A stretch of DNA of 64,000 nt from Acidobacteriota bacterium (GTDB lineage: Bacteria; Acidobacteriota; Vicinamibacteria; Vicinamibacterales; Fen-181), in assembly GCA_017883185.1 (NCBI GenBank), contig JADGOB010000002.1, positions 1 through 64,000 of the forward strand. The letters run 5' to 3'. The notes under the pieces are model-generated. The model was not told the DNA's origin and ran no database searches. It saw only the letters and a list, made by a program, of their open reading frames with translations. Both the position numbers and the translations under genes were made by a program. Positions 48,348 to 57,054 of this stretch are shown in pieces; position 1 is the stretch's first letter, and each line of letters opens with the position of its first letter.

Positions 48348-50738
48348 CTACGTGTCGTTTCTCGCCAGCCCCCAGGCGACCGCGACCACCTGGCCGAGCG
48401 CGATCCCGCCATCGTTGGGCGGAATCCGCTGATGCCATGCCGGGCGAAACCCTGTCGCCCTCAGCCGGGCGATGGTGCGCTCGAGCAGGTACCGGTTCTG
48501 GAAGCAGCCACCTGAGAGTATCACCCGTTCGGCCGACGCCCGTCTCGCAATCTCGACGATGACCTCCGCCAGAGCATTGTGGAAGCGGGCGGAGACGACC
48601 CCGACGGGGCAACTCGCACGCACGTCGTCCACGAGGGCGCGGACGAGCGGCGCCCATCCGATGACCCACGCGGGTAGCGCGGCCAAACCCGACACCCCGA
48701 CAGCCTGGCCCGGGGATGAGGGCCGCGTCGTGCTGAGTCCGTTAGGCGCGAAGTCTTCGACGGCGGGGAAAAGAGATCGTATATCGAGCGGATAACAGTC
48801 ATCGGTCGTCACGCCGTCAAGGGCGAACTCGAGATCCATCGCCGCCTGCCCCTCGTAGCGGACCCCCTGGCGCAATCCCGCGATCGAAGCGACGGCGTCG
48901 AACAGTCGGCCGACGCTCGACGTGCGCGGTGAGTTCACGCCCCGCTCGATCATCGTCCGCACGAGCTGCCGTTCGGAGTCCGAGAATGCCGCGACCGGCG
49001 CAAGGTCCGCCATCGTCCAGGCCTCGTCGCCGAACACGGCGTGCAGCAGCCCTATCGCCGTTCGCCGCGGTTCCCTGACCGCGCGATCGCCACCGGGCAG
49101 CGGGAAGGTTCGGAACGTGGCGACGCGTTCGGCCGACGAGGGCGCAACGGAGAAGAACTCGCCTCCCCAGATGGTCCCGTCAAGACCGTACCCTGTGCCG
49201 TCCCATGACACACCAAGCGCAGGCGGCTCGATCTCGTTCTCGGCCATGCAGGCCAGGACGTGCGCCAGGTGATGCTGCACCCTGGCGACCCTCACGCCCC
49301 GCCGCGAAGCGTAGAGGCTCGACAGGTAGTCGGGGTGTTCGTCGCACGCCACCACGACCGGCGTCAACTCGTACATCTGCTCGAACGCCTCGATCACCCG
49401 CTCGAAGGCGCCGTACGCCTCCGGTGTTTCCAGATCGCCCACGTGCTGGCTGACGAACACGTTACGTCCGACGGAGAGGGCGACCGTGTTCTTGAGGTGC
49501 GCCCCCACGCCGAGAACGGGCGGCATCTCCGACCGAAGCGCGAAGGGCAGCGGAGCGTAGCCGCGCGCCCGGCGCAGCACCAGTTCGCGACCGGCTGCCA
49601 CGCGCACGACCGAGTCGTCCACGTGCCTCGCAATCGGCCGGTCGTGAACGAGAAAGACGTCCGCGAGACCGCGCAGCCTCTCGAGCGACTCGTGCTCGTC
49701 GGTGCAGATCGGCTCGTCGCTGCGGTTGCCGCTCGTCGCGACGACCGGGAACCCCAGGTCGCCGAGCAACAGGTGATGGAGCGGCGTATACGGCAGCATC
49801 GCTCCCAGGTTGGGGTTCCCTGGCGCCACGCTGACCGCAACCGGGTCTCTCCCCTCTTCCCGTCGTCGAAGCAGCACGATCGGCGACTCGGGCGAGGCGA
49901 GCAGCCTTGCCTCGCGCTCGGTCACCTCGCAGGCGACGCGGACGGCTGCCAGCGAGGGAAACATGAGCGCGAACGGCTTCTCCTCGCGCGCCTTTGCCCG
50001 CCGCAGGCGGCGCACGGCCTCGTCGTTCCGCGCGTCCACGACCAGGTGAAAACCGCCCAGCCCCTTCACCGCGACGATCGCCCCCTCACGAATCCTGGCT
50101 TCGGCAGACCGGAGCGCCTCGTCGCGCATCGCCAGGCGCGCGCCGTCCACGTCCCACAGCTCGAGGCGCGGACCGCAGTCGGGGCAGGCGTTGGGCTGCG
50201 CGTGGAAGCGCCGGTCGCCAGGGTTCTCGTATTCCTCCCGGCACGCGTCGCACATCGGAAAGGCCGCCATCGTCGTTTTCGGGCGGTCGTAAGGCAACGC
50301 CCCGATGATCGTGAAGCGTGGGCCGCAATTGGTGCAGTTGGTGAAGGGGTACCGGAAGCGCCGGTTGCCCTCGTCGAACACCTCGTGCAAGCAGTCCGGG
50401 CAGGTCGCGATGTCGGGCAGCACTAGCGCGCTCTTCTCGCCGTCCGCGCTCTCGCGGATCTCGAAACCGGCGAAGCCGACGGGCTCGAGATACGAGGCCT
50501 CGAGCCCCTGGATCACGGCGCGAGGCGGGTGGTCGCGGCCGACGCACACCAGGAACCGCTCGAGCGCGGCAGGAGAACCTTCGACCTCGATGCTGACGCC
50601 CGCCGAGGAGTTGTTGACCCAGCCAGGCAGGCCCAGCGCACCGGCAAGCCGGTAGACGAACGGCCTGAATCCGACCCCCTGCACCGCGCCGCGGATGTGC
50701 ACACGCAGACGCTGAGGATCGGCGTCCCGGGTGCTCAC
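48348..50738 (-). CDS. hypF: Carbamoyltransferase HypF
   Basis: Acylphosphatase-like N-term (VHIRGAVQGVGFRPFVYRLA), Zn fingers (CPDCLHEVF...CTNCGPRFTI), SGGCFQNRYLLE; GTG start 50738 likely. Confidence 0.95.
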   Translation of the reverse strand: MSTRDADPQRLRVHIRGAVQGVGFRPFVYRLAGALGLPGWVNNSSAGVSIEVEGSPAALERFLVCVGRDHPPRAVIQGLEASYLEPVGFAGFEIRESADGEKSALVLPDIATCPDCLHEVFDEGNRRFRYPFTNCTNCGPRFTIIGALPYDRPKTTMAAFPMCDACREEYENPGDRRFHAQPNACPDCGPRLELWDVDGARLAMRDEALRSAEARIREGAIVAVKGLGGFHLVVDARNDEAVRRLRRAKAREEKPFALMFPSLAAVRVACEVTEREARLLASPESPIVLLRRREEGRDPVAVSVAPGNPNLGAMLPYTPLHHLLLGDLGFPVVATSGNRSDEPICTDEHESLERLRGLADVFLVHDRPIARHVDDSVVRVAAGRELVLRRARGYAPLPFALRSEMPPVLGVGAHLKNTVALSVGRNVFVSQHVGDLETPEAYGAFERVIEAFEQMYELTPVVVACDEHPDYLSSLYASRRGVRVARVQHHLAHVLACMAENEIEPPALGVSWDGTGYGLDGTIWGGEFFSVAPSSAERVATFRTFPLPGGDRAVREPRRTAIGLLHAVFGDEAWTMADLAPVAAFSDSERQLVRTMIERGVNSPRTSSVGRLFDAVASIAGLRQGVRYEGQAAMDLEFALDGVTTDDCYPLDIRSLFPAVEDFAPNGLSTTRPSSPGQAVGVSGLAALPAWVIGWAPLVRALVDDVRASCPVGVVSARFHNALAEVIVEIARRASAERVILSGGCFQNRYLLERTIARLRATGFRPAWHQRIPPNDGGIALGQVVAVAWGLARNDT

Positions 50739-50941
50739 GAGACCGGTGGCTCGAACGGAAGGGCCAGCGGCGTCCGCACGACCGGCGGGTCGCCGGGCTT
50801 CATGTTCTGCTGGAAGCCCAGCCGCTCGCACAACCGGACCATCTCGGTGTGTTCCGACCACACGTCACCCGCGATACGCGCGAGGTGTTCGGCGCGGGGC
50901 ACCGTGGCTGGCGCCTGGGCCTTCGTCGTCTCGATCTGCAT
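50735..50941 (-). CDS. Small hypothetical protein preceding hypF
   Basis: MQIETTKAQAPATVPRAEHLARIAGDVWSEHTEMVRLCERLGFQQNMKPGDPPVVRTPLALPFEPPVS; overlaps the hypF start. Confidence 0.6.
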   Translation of the reverse strand: MQIETTKAQAPATVPRAEHLARIAGDVWSEHTEMVRLCERLGFQQNMKPGDPPVVRTPLALPFEPPVS

Positions 50942-50967
50942 GACGATGCCCGTCCTGGAAGAAGCAG

Positions 50968-51031
50968 GTGTTCGAACCGAAACCGTGTGATGGAGGCAGA
51001 GACTCAATATGTTACCACACGGCTCGAACAC
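50968..51031. promoter_or_regulatory. Inverted repeat in hyp/hydG divergent intergenic region
   Basis: GTGTTCG-N8-CCGTGTG ... CACACGG-N2-CGAACAC. Confidence 0.45.
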
Positions 51032-51053
51032 CCCCTCGATGGGCGCGGCGACG

Positions 51054-51059
51054 TATAAT
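51054..51059 (+). promoter_or_regulatory. Candidate -10 box TATAAT upstream of hydG
   Basis: Perfect TATAAT in GC-rich intergenic region; -35 not clear. Confidence 0.35.
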
Positions 51060-51133
51060 TAACAAATACGCGGTGCGCGAACCGTTCCTGTCGCCAACCG
51101 CTCACACTTCCTCCTTTTTATGCGTGGCCAGCC

Positions 51134-52528
51134 ATGAATGCGCCGAGCAGTCCGCTTGTAGACGAACCCGCGATCTTCGCCACCCTGGAGCGGGCCGGTA
51201 CCGCGGATGCCGGCGCCGTTCGGGCGGTTCTCGCCAAGGCGCGCGAGCTTCGGGGACTCGATGCCCCCGAGATCGCCGTGCTCATGAAGGTGAGCGACCC
51301 CGAACTGCTCGCGGAGCTGTTCGCGACCGCCCGGGACGTCAAGGACACGATCTACGGCCGGCGGCTGGTGTTGTTCGCCCCGCTGTACGTGTCGAACATG
51401 TGCGCGAACGAGTGCACTTACTGCGCGTTCCGCGCGCGCAACCGGGCGGTGGTCCGCCGGGCGCTCTCCCAGGAGGAAATCGCGCAGGAAGTGCGCATCC
51501 TGATCGACCAGGGGCATAAGCGCGCGTTGCTGGTCGCCGGCGAGTCGTACCCGCGCGAAGGGTTCTCCTACGTGCTCGAGTGCGTCGATACGATTTACAG
51601 CGTGACGCACGGGAACGGCGAGATTCGGCGCGTGAACGTGAACGTCGCCCCGCTCACGCTCGACGAGTTCCGGGCGCTCGGGGAGCGGAAGATCGGAACC
51701 TACCAGCTGTTCCAGGAGACGTATCACCACCAGACCTACGCGTCGGTGCACCTCAGCGGGAAGAAACGCGACTACGACTGGCGTGTGACCGCCATGGACC
51801 GCGCGATGGAGGCGGGGATCAACGACGTCGGGATCGGGGTGCTGTTCGGCCTGTTCGACTGGCGATTCGAGGTGCTGGCGCTGATGCAGCACATCCGCCA
51901 TCTCGAGCGCCGGTTCGGCGTGGGCCCTCACACGGTCAGCGTGCCGCGCCTCGAGCCGGCAACCGGTTCGGATGTCGCGCTGCACCCGCCTCACGCGGTC
52001 AGCGACATCGATTTCCGGAAGATCGTTGCGACGCTCAGGCTCGCGGTGCCTTATACCGGCATCATCATGTCCACCCGGGAGGTAGCGAACATCCGGCGAG
52101 AGACATTTGCGCTTGGCGTGTCGCAGATCTCGGCGGGTAGCCGCACCAATCCGGGTGGGTACGCAGACGAAGAGCGAGCGGACGCGAGCCAGTTCTGCCT
52201 GGGCGACCACCGCGGGCTCGACGAGGTCGTGCGCGATGTCGCGTCGCTGGGGTACATCCCGTCGTTCTGCACCGGGTGCTATCGACTCGGCCGCACCGGC
52301 GCGGATTTCATGGCTCTCGCCAAGCCGGGCGACATCAAGCAGCACTGCGACCCGAACGGGCTTTCGACGTTCCTCGAATACCTGATCGACTACGCGTCGC
52401 CCGAGACGCGGGCGGTCGGCGAACGGTGCATCACCGAGGCGCTTGACAGCATGGGCGCCTGGCCCCGCGAACGCGCCACGCAGTTGATGGGGAAGGTGAA
52501 GGCCGGCGAGCGCGACGTTCTGTGCTAG
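51134..52528 (+). CDS. hydG: [FeFe]-hydrogenase H-cluster radical SAM maturase HydG-type
   Basis: CANECTYC (CX3CX2C) and C-terminal FCTGC-X22-C (CX2CX22C); 464 aa. Confidence 0.9.
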   Translation: MNAPSSPLVDEPAIFATLERAGTADAGAVRAVLAKARELRGLDAPEIAVLMKVSDPELLAELFATARDVKDTIYGRRLVLFAPLYVSNMCANECTYCAFRARNRAVVRRALSQEEIAQEVRILIDQGHKRALLVAGESYPREGFSYVLECVDTIYSVTHGNGEIRRVNVNVAPLTLDEFRALGERKIGTYQLFQETYHHQTYASVHLSGKKRDYDWRVTAMDRAMEAGINDVGIGVLFGLFDWRFEVLALMQHIRHLERRFGVGPHTVSVPRLEPATGSDVALHPPHAVSDIDFRKIVATLRLAVPYTGIIMSTREVANIRRETFALGVSQISAGSRTNPGGYADEERADASQFCLGDHRGLDEVVRDVASLGYIPSFCTGCYRLGRTGADFMALAKPGDIKQHCDPNGLSTFLEYLIDYASPETRAVGERCITEALDSMGAWPRERATQLMGKVKAGERDVLC

Positions 52529-52595
52529 ACATCTTCCAGGGCTGAGATCGTCATGAATGAAGCAAGTTTCTGTGGTGTCCCTGGAATCTGTCTTA
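52526..52595 (+). repeat. Palindromic dispersed repeat family A, full copy
   Basis: TAGACATCTTCCAGGGCTGAGATCGTCATGAATGAAGCAAGTTTCTGTGGTGTCCCTGGAATCTGTCTTA. Confidence 0.92.
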
Positions 52596-52637
52596 AGCGG
52601 AACTTCGCTGGTGATCGGCCAGAGGAAGAGGTGACGC

Positions 52638-53066
52638 ATGGACCGCACTGACGTGTTCCACCTGACCGCACCCTGCGGCATCGACTGCTTCAACTGCGAG
52701 GTCTTCGAGCCGAATCTCACCGACGAGCGCCGCGACCGGACCGCGGCCCGGCTGAACGTTTCCCCCTCGGAGGTCGCCTGTCGCGGCTGCCGGGAACAAG
52801 GATGCACGCTGTTCAAGGACTGCCCGACACGGGCCTGCATCCTGGAGCGGGGCCTGTCCTTCTGCTCGCAGTGCGATGACTTCCCGTGCGCCCGCCTGCA
52901 GCCCTCCCGGGCCGGTGCCGACGTGTACCCGCACAACCTGAAGGTCTACAACCTCTGCCGAATCCAGGCGGTCGGCCTCCAGCGGTGGGCGGACGAGGAG
53001 GCGCTAACCATCCGTCGTCGCTATTTCGAGGGCACGTTCAAGCCCGGTCACGGCCCGACGCTGTAG
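52638..53066 (+). CDS. DUF3795-like Cys-rich protein
   Basis: APCGIDCFNCEVF...CRGCREQGCTLFKDCPTRACILERGLSFCSQCDDFPCARLQ. Confidence 0.8.
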   Translation: MDRTDVFHLTAPCGIDCFNCEVFEPNLTDERRDRTAARLNVSPSEVACRGCREQGCTLFKDCPTRACILERGLSFCSQCDDFPCARLQPSRAGADVYPHNLKVYNLCRIQAVGLQRWADEEALTIRRRYFEGTFKPGHGPTL

Positions 53067-53076
53067 CGCGCACCGT

Positions 53077-53215
53077 TCGTGCGCGACAATCCCCTGCTTC
53101 ACGACGGCCTCGACCGACGGCAGGAACCGCTGGATCTTCGACTCCTCGTCGATGATCGACACCATGATGGGGAGGTCGGAGGACGTCTGCAGGTGCTTGC
53201 GGTGGATGCGCGCTG
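53077..53215 (-). pseudogene. C-terminal remnant of a DUF190 (PII-like) gene
   Basis: RIHRKHLQTSSDLPIMVSIIDEESKIQRFLPSVEAVVKQGIVAHERC; no start or N-terminal half. Confidence 0.5.
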
Positions 53216-53266
53216 GCGCCGTCTCCGTGTTCTTTGGGTTCTTTGTGGTTGTGAGTGCGGGGCAGG

Positions 53267-54082
53267 TCACATCGGCGGCTGGTGCTCGCGCATCCAGGCC
53301 AGGCAGCCCAGGATCTCCACCTGCAGTTCTTTCCGGCGGTCGGTGAACCGGTGATTGCTCGCGTTGATCAGCACGAGCCTCTTCGGGTTGCGCGCCACCT
53401 TCTCGAACAGCCGGTAGTCGGCCTCGGCGACGTACTCGTCCTTCATCGACTGGATCATACAGAGCGGCAGCGGCGCGATCGCCGGCACGAACTCCCTGGC
53501 CCTGAACATCGGTTCGTCCGAGTCCTTCCTGGTGATCCAGCTGGTGAAGTCGGTCCAGCGCCAGCCGAGCTCCGCCGTCGGCGGCAGCCCCATGGTCATC
53601 ACGCCGTTCACCCATGACCGGTTCTGCGCGCCGGCGCCCGCCAACACGGCCAGCGCCGCGCCCTCGGACACCCCCGAGACAAAAACGGGCGGCGTGATCA
53701 GTTTCCGGGCCATCAGAAAATGAAACAAGCTGCTGTAGTCCCCTCCCGGTTCGCTCGTGGTCAACGTCGTCTTCCCAGACGTGAACGCGCCCAGGTACTG
53801 CCGGACGTTGATGCCGACGACCGTGTAGCCCTTGTTCGACAGATATTCCGACATGTCCACGGCCAGCCCCACCCAGCCGACGTCGCCGCTGCCCATGAGG
53901 ATGGTGCCGAGCGGTTGCGCCAGCGTGGCCTTGTACACCGAAATCGTGAGGGTCTGGCCGCGAAGACGGAACTCGATCCGCTGCTCGGCGGTTGCCTGGG
54001 CGGGCTGTGCGGATGTCATCACGAAGCCCACGGCCAGCGTGCACGCAAAGAAGAGAACGCAGGATGATTTCATAGCGGACAT
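53267..54082 (-). CDS. VirJ/AcvB-like secreted alpha/beta hydrolase, paralogue 1
   Basis: Signal peptide; GSGDVGW, GVSEGAAL (GxSxG), NHRFTDRR. Confidence 0.75.
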   Translation of the reverse strand: MSAMKSSCVLFFACTLAVGFVMTSAQPAQATAEQRIEFRLRGQTLTISVYKATLAQPLGTILMGSGDVGWVGLAVDMSEYLSNKGYTVVGINVRQYLGAFTSGKTTLTTSEPGGDYSSLFHFLMARKLITPPVFVSGVSEGAALAVLAGAGAQNRSWVNGVMTMGLPPTAELGWRWTDFTSWITRKDSDEPMFRAREFVPAIAPLPLCMIQSMKDEYVAEADYRLFEKVARNPKRLVLINASNHRFTDRRKELQVEILGCLAWMREHQPPM

Positions 54083-54087
54083 TCGTG

Positions 54088-54936
54088 TCAGCGATCAGGC
54101 GGCGTGCCGGATGCCGGCGGCATCCCGGAAATCCAGGCCAGCGAGCCGGCCATCCGCTCGAAGAGCGCCTCGCGGGCGTCGGTGAAGCTGTGATCGCGCG
54201 ACTGGATGGCGAACAACCGTCGGAGGGCCGTGTCCGGTCCGAACAACCCCCGCGCGGCGTCCGCCGGCAGGTAGTTGTCACCAGTGGACTGGATCACGAC
54301 GAGCGGAAGCGACTGGAGCCGGTCCAGGTGCTCGTAGGTCTGAAATTCGACCACTTCGCGCCTCGGCATATCGCTCGGCGACTTGCCGAACTTCACCCGG
54401 TACTGCCGGACGTATTCCTCTTCCTTGGTGAGGGCGACGGCCAGCACACCCGCCAGTTCCCCGCTGAGCTCCGGCCGGCCGGCGGCCACCACCGCGAGGC
54501 CCGCCCCGCGTGACATGCCGACCAGGATCGTACGCGTACCGGTCGGCAGGCTCAAGATGGCTTTCGCGAACTCAATCAATTGCTGGTAGTCGCGCGCCAG
54601 GCGTCCTGGCGTGGTAGTACCGGACACGAATCCCAGGTGCTTGAGATAGCTCGGCGCGCTGAACCCGGCGACCGGGTATCCCCACCGGATCATGCGCCGG
54701 TAGCTCTCCACATCCTTTCCCCGCCATCCACCGTCGCCGGTCGCATAGAGCAGCAGCGGCGTGCCGGGTTGCAGTTGCGCCGGACGGGCGAGGTGCAGGT
54801 CCAGCGGGTGATCGTAGAACGTGATGCTCCGCTGGAACTCGATCGGCTTCTGAGGCGGAGGCACCGCAGCCCGGTGCACGCAGCCACAGACCGCCAGCAC
54901 CACAAGCCACGCGACGACGACCACGAGGTTTCGCAT
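54088..54936 (-). CDS. VirJ/AcvB-like alpha/beta hydrolase (lipoprotein-like N-term), paralogue 2
   Basis: LAVCGC; ATGDGGW, GMSRGAGL (GxSxG), DHSFTDAR. Confidence 0.78.
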   Translation of the reverse strand: MRNLVVVVAWLVVLAVCGCVHRAAVPPPQKPIEFQRSITFYDHPLDLHLARPAQLQPGTPLLLYATGDGGWRGKDVESYRRMIRWGYPVAGFSAPSYLKHLGFVSGTTTPGRLARDYQQLIEFAKAILSLPTGTRTILVGMSRGAGLAVVAAGRPELSGELAGVLAVALTKEEEYVRQYRVKFGKSPSDMPRREVVEFQTYEHLDRLQSLPLVVIQSTGDNYLPADAARGLFGPDTALRRLFAIQSRDHSFTDAREALFERMAGSLAWISGMPPASGTPPDR

Positions 54937-55136
54937 CGAGTCATCCTACCCTGCGCTCAACGATCAACCCTGGTCCACCCGCTGCGTGTCGGCGGGCGGA
55001 CCCATCACCGGCGGGACGCCGTCCGAGCTGGTCTTCCCCATCCCGCATCCCCTCCGCGCGGCGAGGCCTGGCCCGCGCGGATCGTCACGGAGTCGCCGCC
55101 GGCGACTGCGATTCGCGCCCTTTGGCAGGATTCTCT

Positions 55137-56837
55137 TCAGCGAGCCGGTGCAGCCTTGCGGGGGGGACGCTCTGACGCGACGCGGTCGAAGAAGTCGCAG
55201 ATGTCGCGCGACGCTCCGCTGCGCGACTGAAACTCGTCGCCAAGCTCGAGCGACAGATCGGTCCGGAATCGGTAGCGTGGCCACGCGGGCGCGCCCTCGC
55301 CATTGGGGTCACCCGTTGTCGCGAAGCGGGTCCAGCAAGCCATCATCGCTTGCGACAACGTCCGATCATCGTCGTGCGGTTCCGAAGCGACCGGTCGGCT
55401 GCCGCGCGACAGCGTGCCGAAGACAAACGGGATCTCCGAGCCGTGGAAGGCACCGAGACGCGCGGCCGGCATGCCCGTGCGAACGCGCGTGAACGAATAC
55501 AGGTAGGCGGGCGCGCCAAGGTCGGCCATCGCGCGGGCCAGGCGCCGCGCCGGCGCGACGAACGCCGAGTAGCCGACGACCTTTGACAGCGCCGGCTTCA
55601 CCTCGGCATCGCGCGAAACAGGAAACCGCGCCAGCACCTCGTCGGCCCGGTCGCGGAACGACGAACGGACAAATCGGCGGTAGGTATCGACGTCGAGTCC
55701 CTGTAGCGGCGCCACGAAGATCGCGCCCTCGTCGGCGTTCGATCCGAGGAGCACCGGTACCTTCAGCTGCTGCTTCTTCTCGAGAAGCACCGATGGCTTC
55801 TCCCTGATCAGCCACCGGTCGACGATCGGACCGAACGTGATGCCCTCGCCGAAGAACACCGGCGCGGGACGAGACGCATTCAGGATGTCGTCCACGCTCC
55901 GCGAGCGCAGCGCGGCCAGAACATCGTCCTCCCGGTCGCAGCCCAGGCGACGGCCGATCAACTCGCCGACTTCCTCCATCGACTCCTCGCCGGCCGGCGC
56001 GTCGCGCAGATACCGGGTGACGCCGTAAGGCGAGCCGCTCTGAAGGATCGCCGCGTGGAAGAGGCCCCGCGCCTGCTCGGAGACCAGCAGGCATCCGATG
56101 CTGACGGCTCCCGCCGACTCGCCGAACACCGTGACGCGGTCGGGGCTGCCGCCGAACCCGCGAATGTTGGCCTTCACCCAGCGCAGCGCCGCAAGCTGGT
56201 CGAGCAGGCCATAGTTGCCGGACGCGTCATGGCCCGACTCCTTCGTGAGGAGCGGGTGCGCAAAGAAGCCGAACGGGCCGAGGCGATAGTTGATCGTCAC
56301 GACAACGGCGCCGCGCCGGGCCAGGGCTTCGCCGTCGTAGGCGGGGAGCGACCCGGCCCCCTGCGTGAAAGCACCGCCGTGAATCCACACCAGCACCGGA
56401 ACCCGGCGGCTGGTCGGGTTCACGGGCGCCCAGACATTCAGAGAGAGGCAGTCCTCGCTCGTCTTTCCGATCCGATCGCCAAACACCTGCCGTTCGACCT
56501 GCGGACAGGACGGACCGAATTCCACCACCTGCCTCACGCCGGTCCACGGCGTTACGGGCTGCGGAGGCCGCCAGCGCAGGTTGCCGACCGGCGCGGCGGC
56601 AAAGGGGATCCCCTTGTAGACCTGTACCTGTCCGCCAACGACCGTCGTTCCCGCGACAAGCCCAGCCTCGGTCTTGACCGGGCGCGTCAACTTCGGAGCG
56701 GGCAGGGCGACAGGCACCCCAGACAAGGCGAGGGACGGGAACCCGAGGCAGACAAGGGCCGCCCCGATGATCGTCAGCAGGAGGCGGCCGCCCGTGGTCG
56801 AACGCCGACCGCAACAGGAAGAGAGTGGCAGTGACAT
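55137..56837 (-). CDS. Type-B carboxylesterase/lipase family protein
   Basis: YKGIPFAAAPVGNLRWRPPQP...DCLSLNVWAP...VLVWIHGGAFTQGAG...VFGESAGAVSIG. Confidence 0.94.
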   Translation of the reverse strand: MSLPLSSCCGRRSTTGGRLLLTIIGAALVCLGFPSLALSGVPVALPAPKLTRPVKTEAGLVAGTTVVGGQVQVYKGIPFAAAPVGNLRWRPPQPVTPWTGVRQVVEFGPSCPQVERQVFGDRIGKTSEDCLSLNVWAPVNPTSRRVPVLVWIHGGAFTQGAGSLPAYDGEALARRGAVVVTINYRLGPFGFFAHPLLTKESGHDASGNYGLLDQLAALRWVKANIRGFGGSPDRVTVFGESAGAVSIGCLLVSEQARGLFHAAILQSGSPYGVTRYLRDAPAGEESMEEVGELIGRRLGCDREDDVLAALRSRSVDDILNASRPAPVFFGEGITFGPIVDRWLIREKPSVLLEKKQQLKVPVLLGSNADEGAIFVAPLQGLDVDTYRRFVRSSFRDRADEVLARFPVSRDAEVKPALSKVVGYSAFVAPARRLARAMADLGAPAYLYSFTRVRTGMPAARLGAFHGSEIPFVFGTLSRGSRPVASEPHDDDRTLSQAMMACWTRFATTGDPNGEGAPAWPRYRFRTDLSLELGDEFQSRSGASRDICDFFDRVASERPPRKAAPAR

Positions 56838-56899
56838 CAGCTTCGCGAACTGCGCGGGATCACCTGGGTATCAGGTCAACCCGGTGAGACATTATAGCG

Positions 56900-56993
56900 G
56901 CCGGGAAACGGCCGCGCTGCGCCAACTCGACGGCCACGGTCGAACCGATGCGCCTCCCCCGGCCAACAGGACGACACGATCACGAAGCCCCAT
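56900..56993 (-). pseudogene. Possible N-terminal SDR remnant with frameshift
   Basis: MGLRDRVVLLAGGGA / frameshift / GSTVAVELAQRG. Confidence 0.35.
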
Positions 56994-57054
56994 GATGAGC
57001 TCCTCACCGGCCTGACCGCCCCGGCTGAAGACCCACGCCACCTTCGCGCCACAC

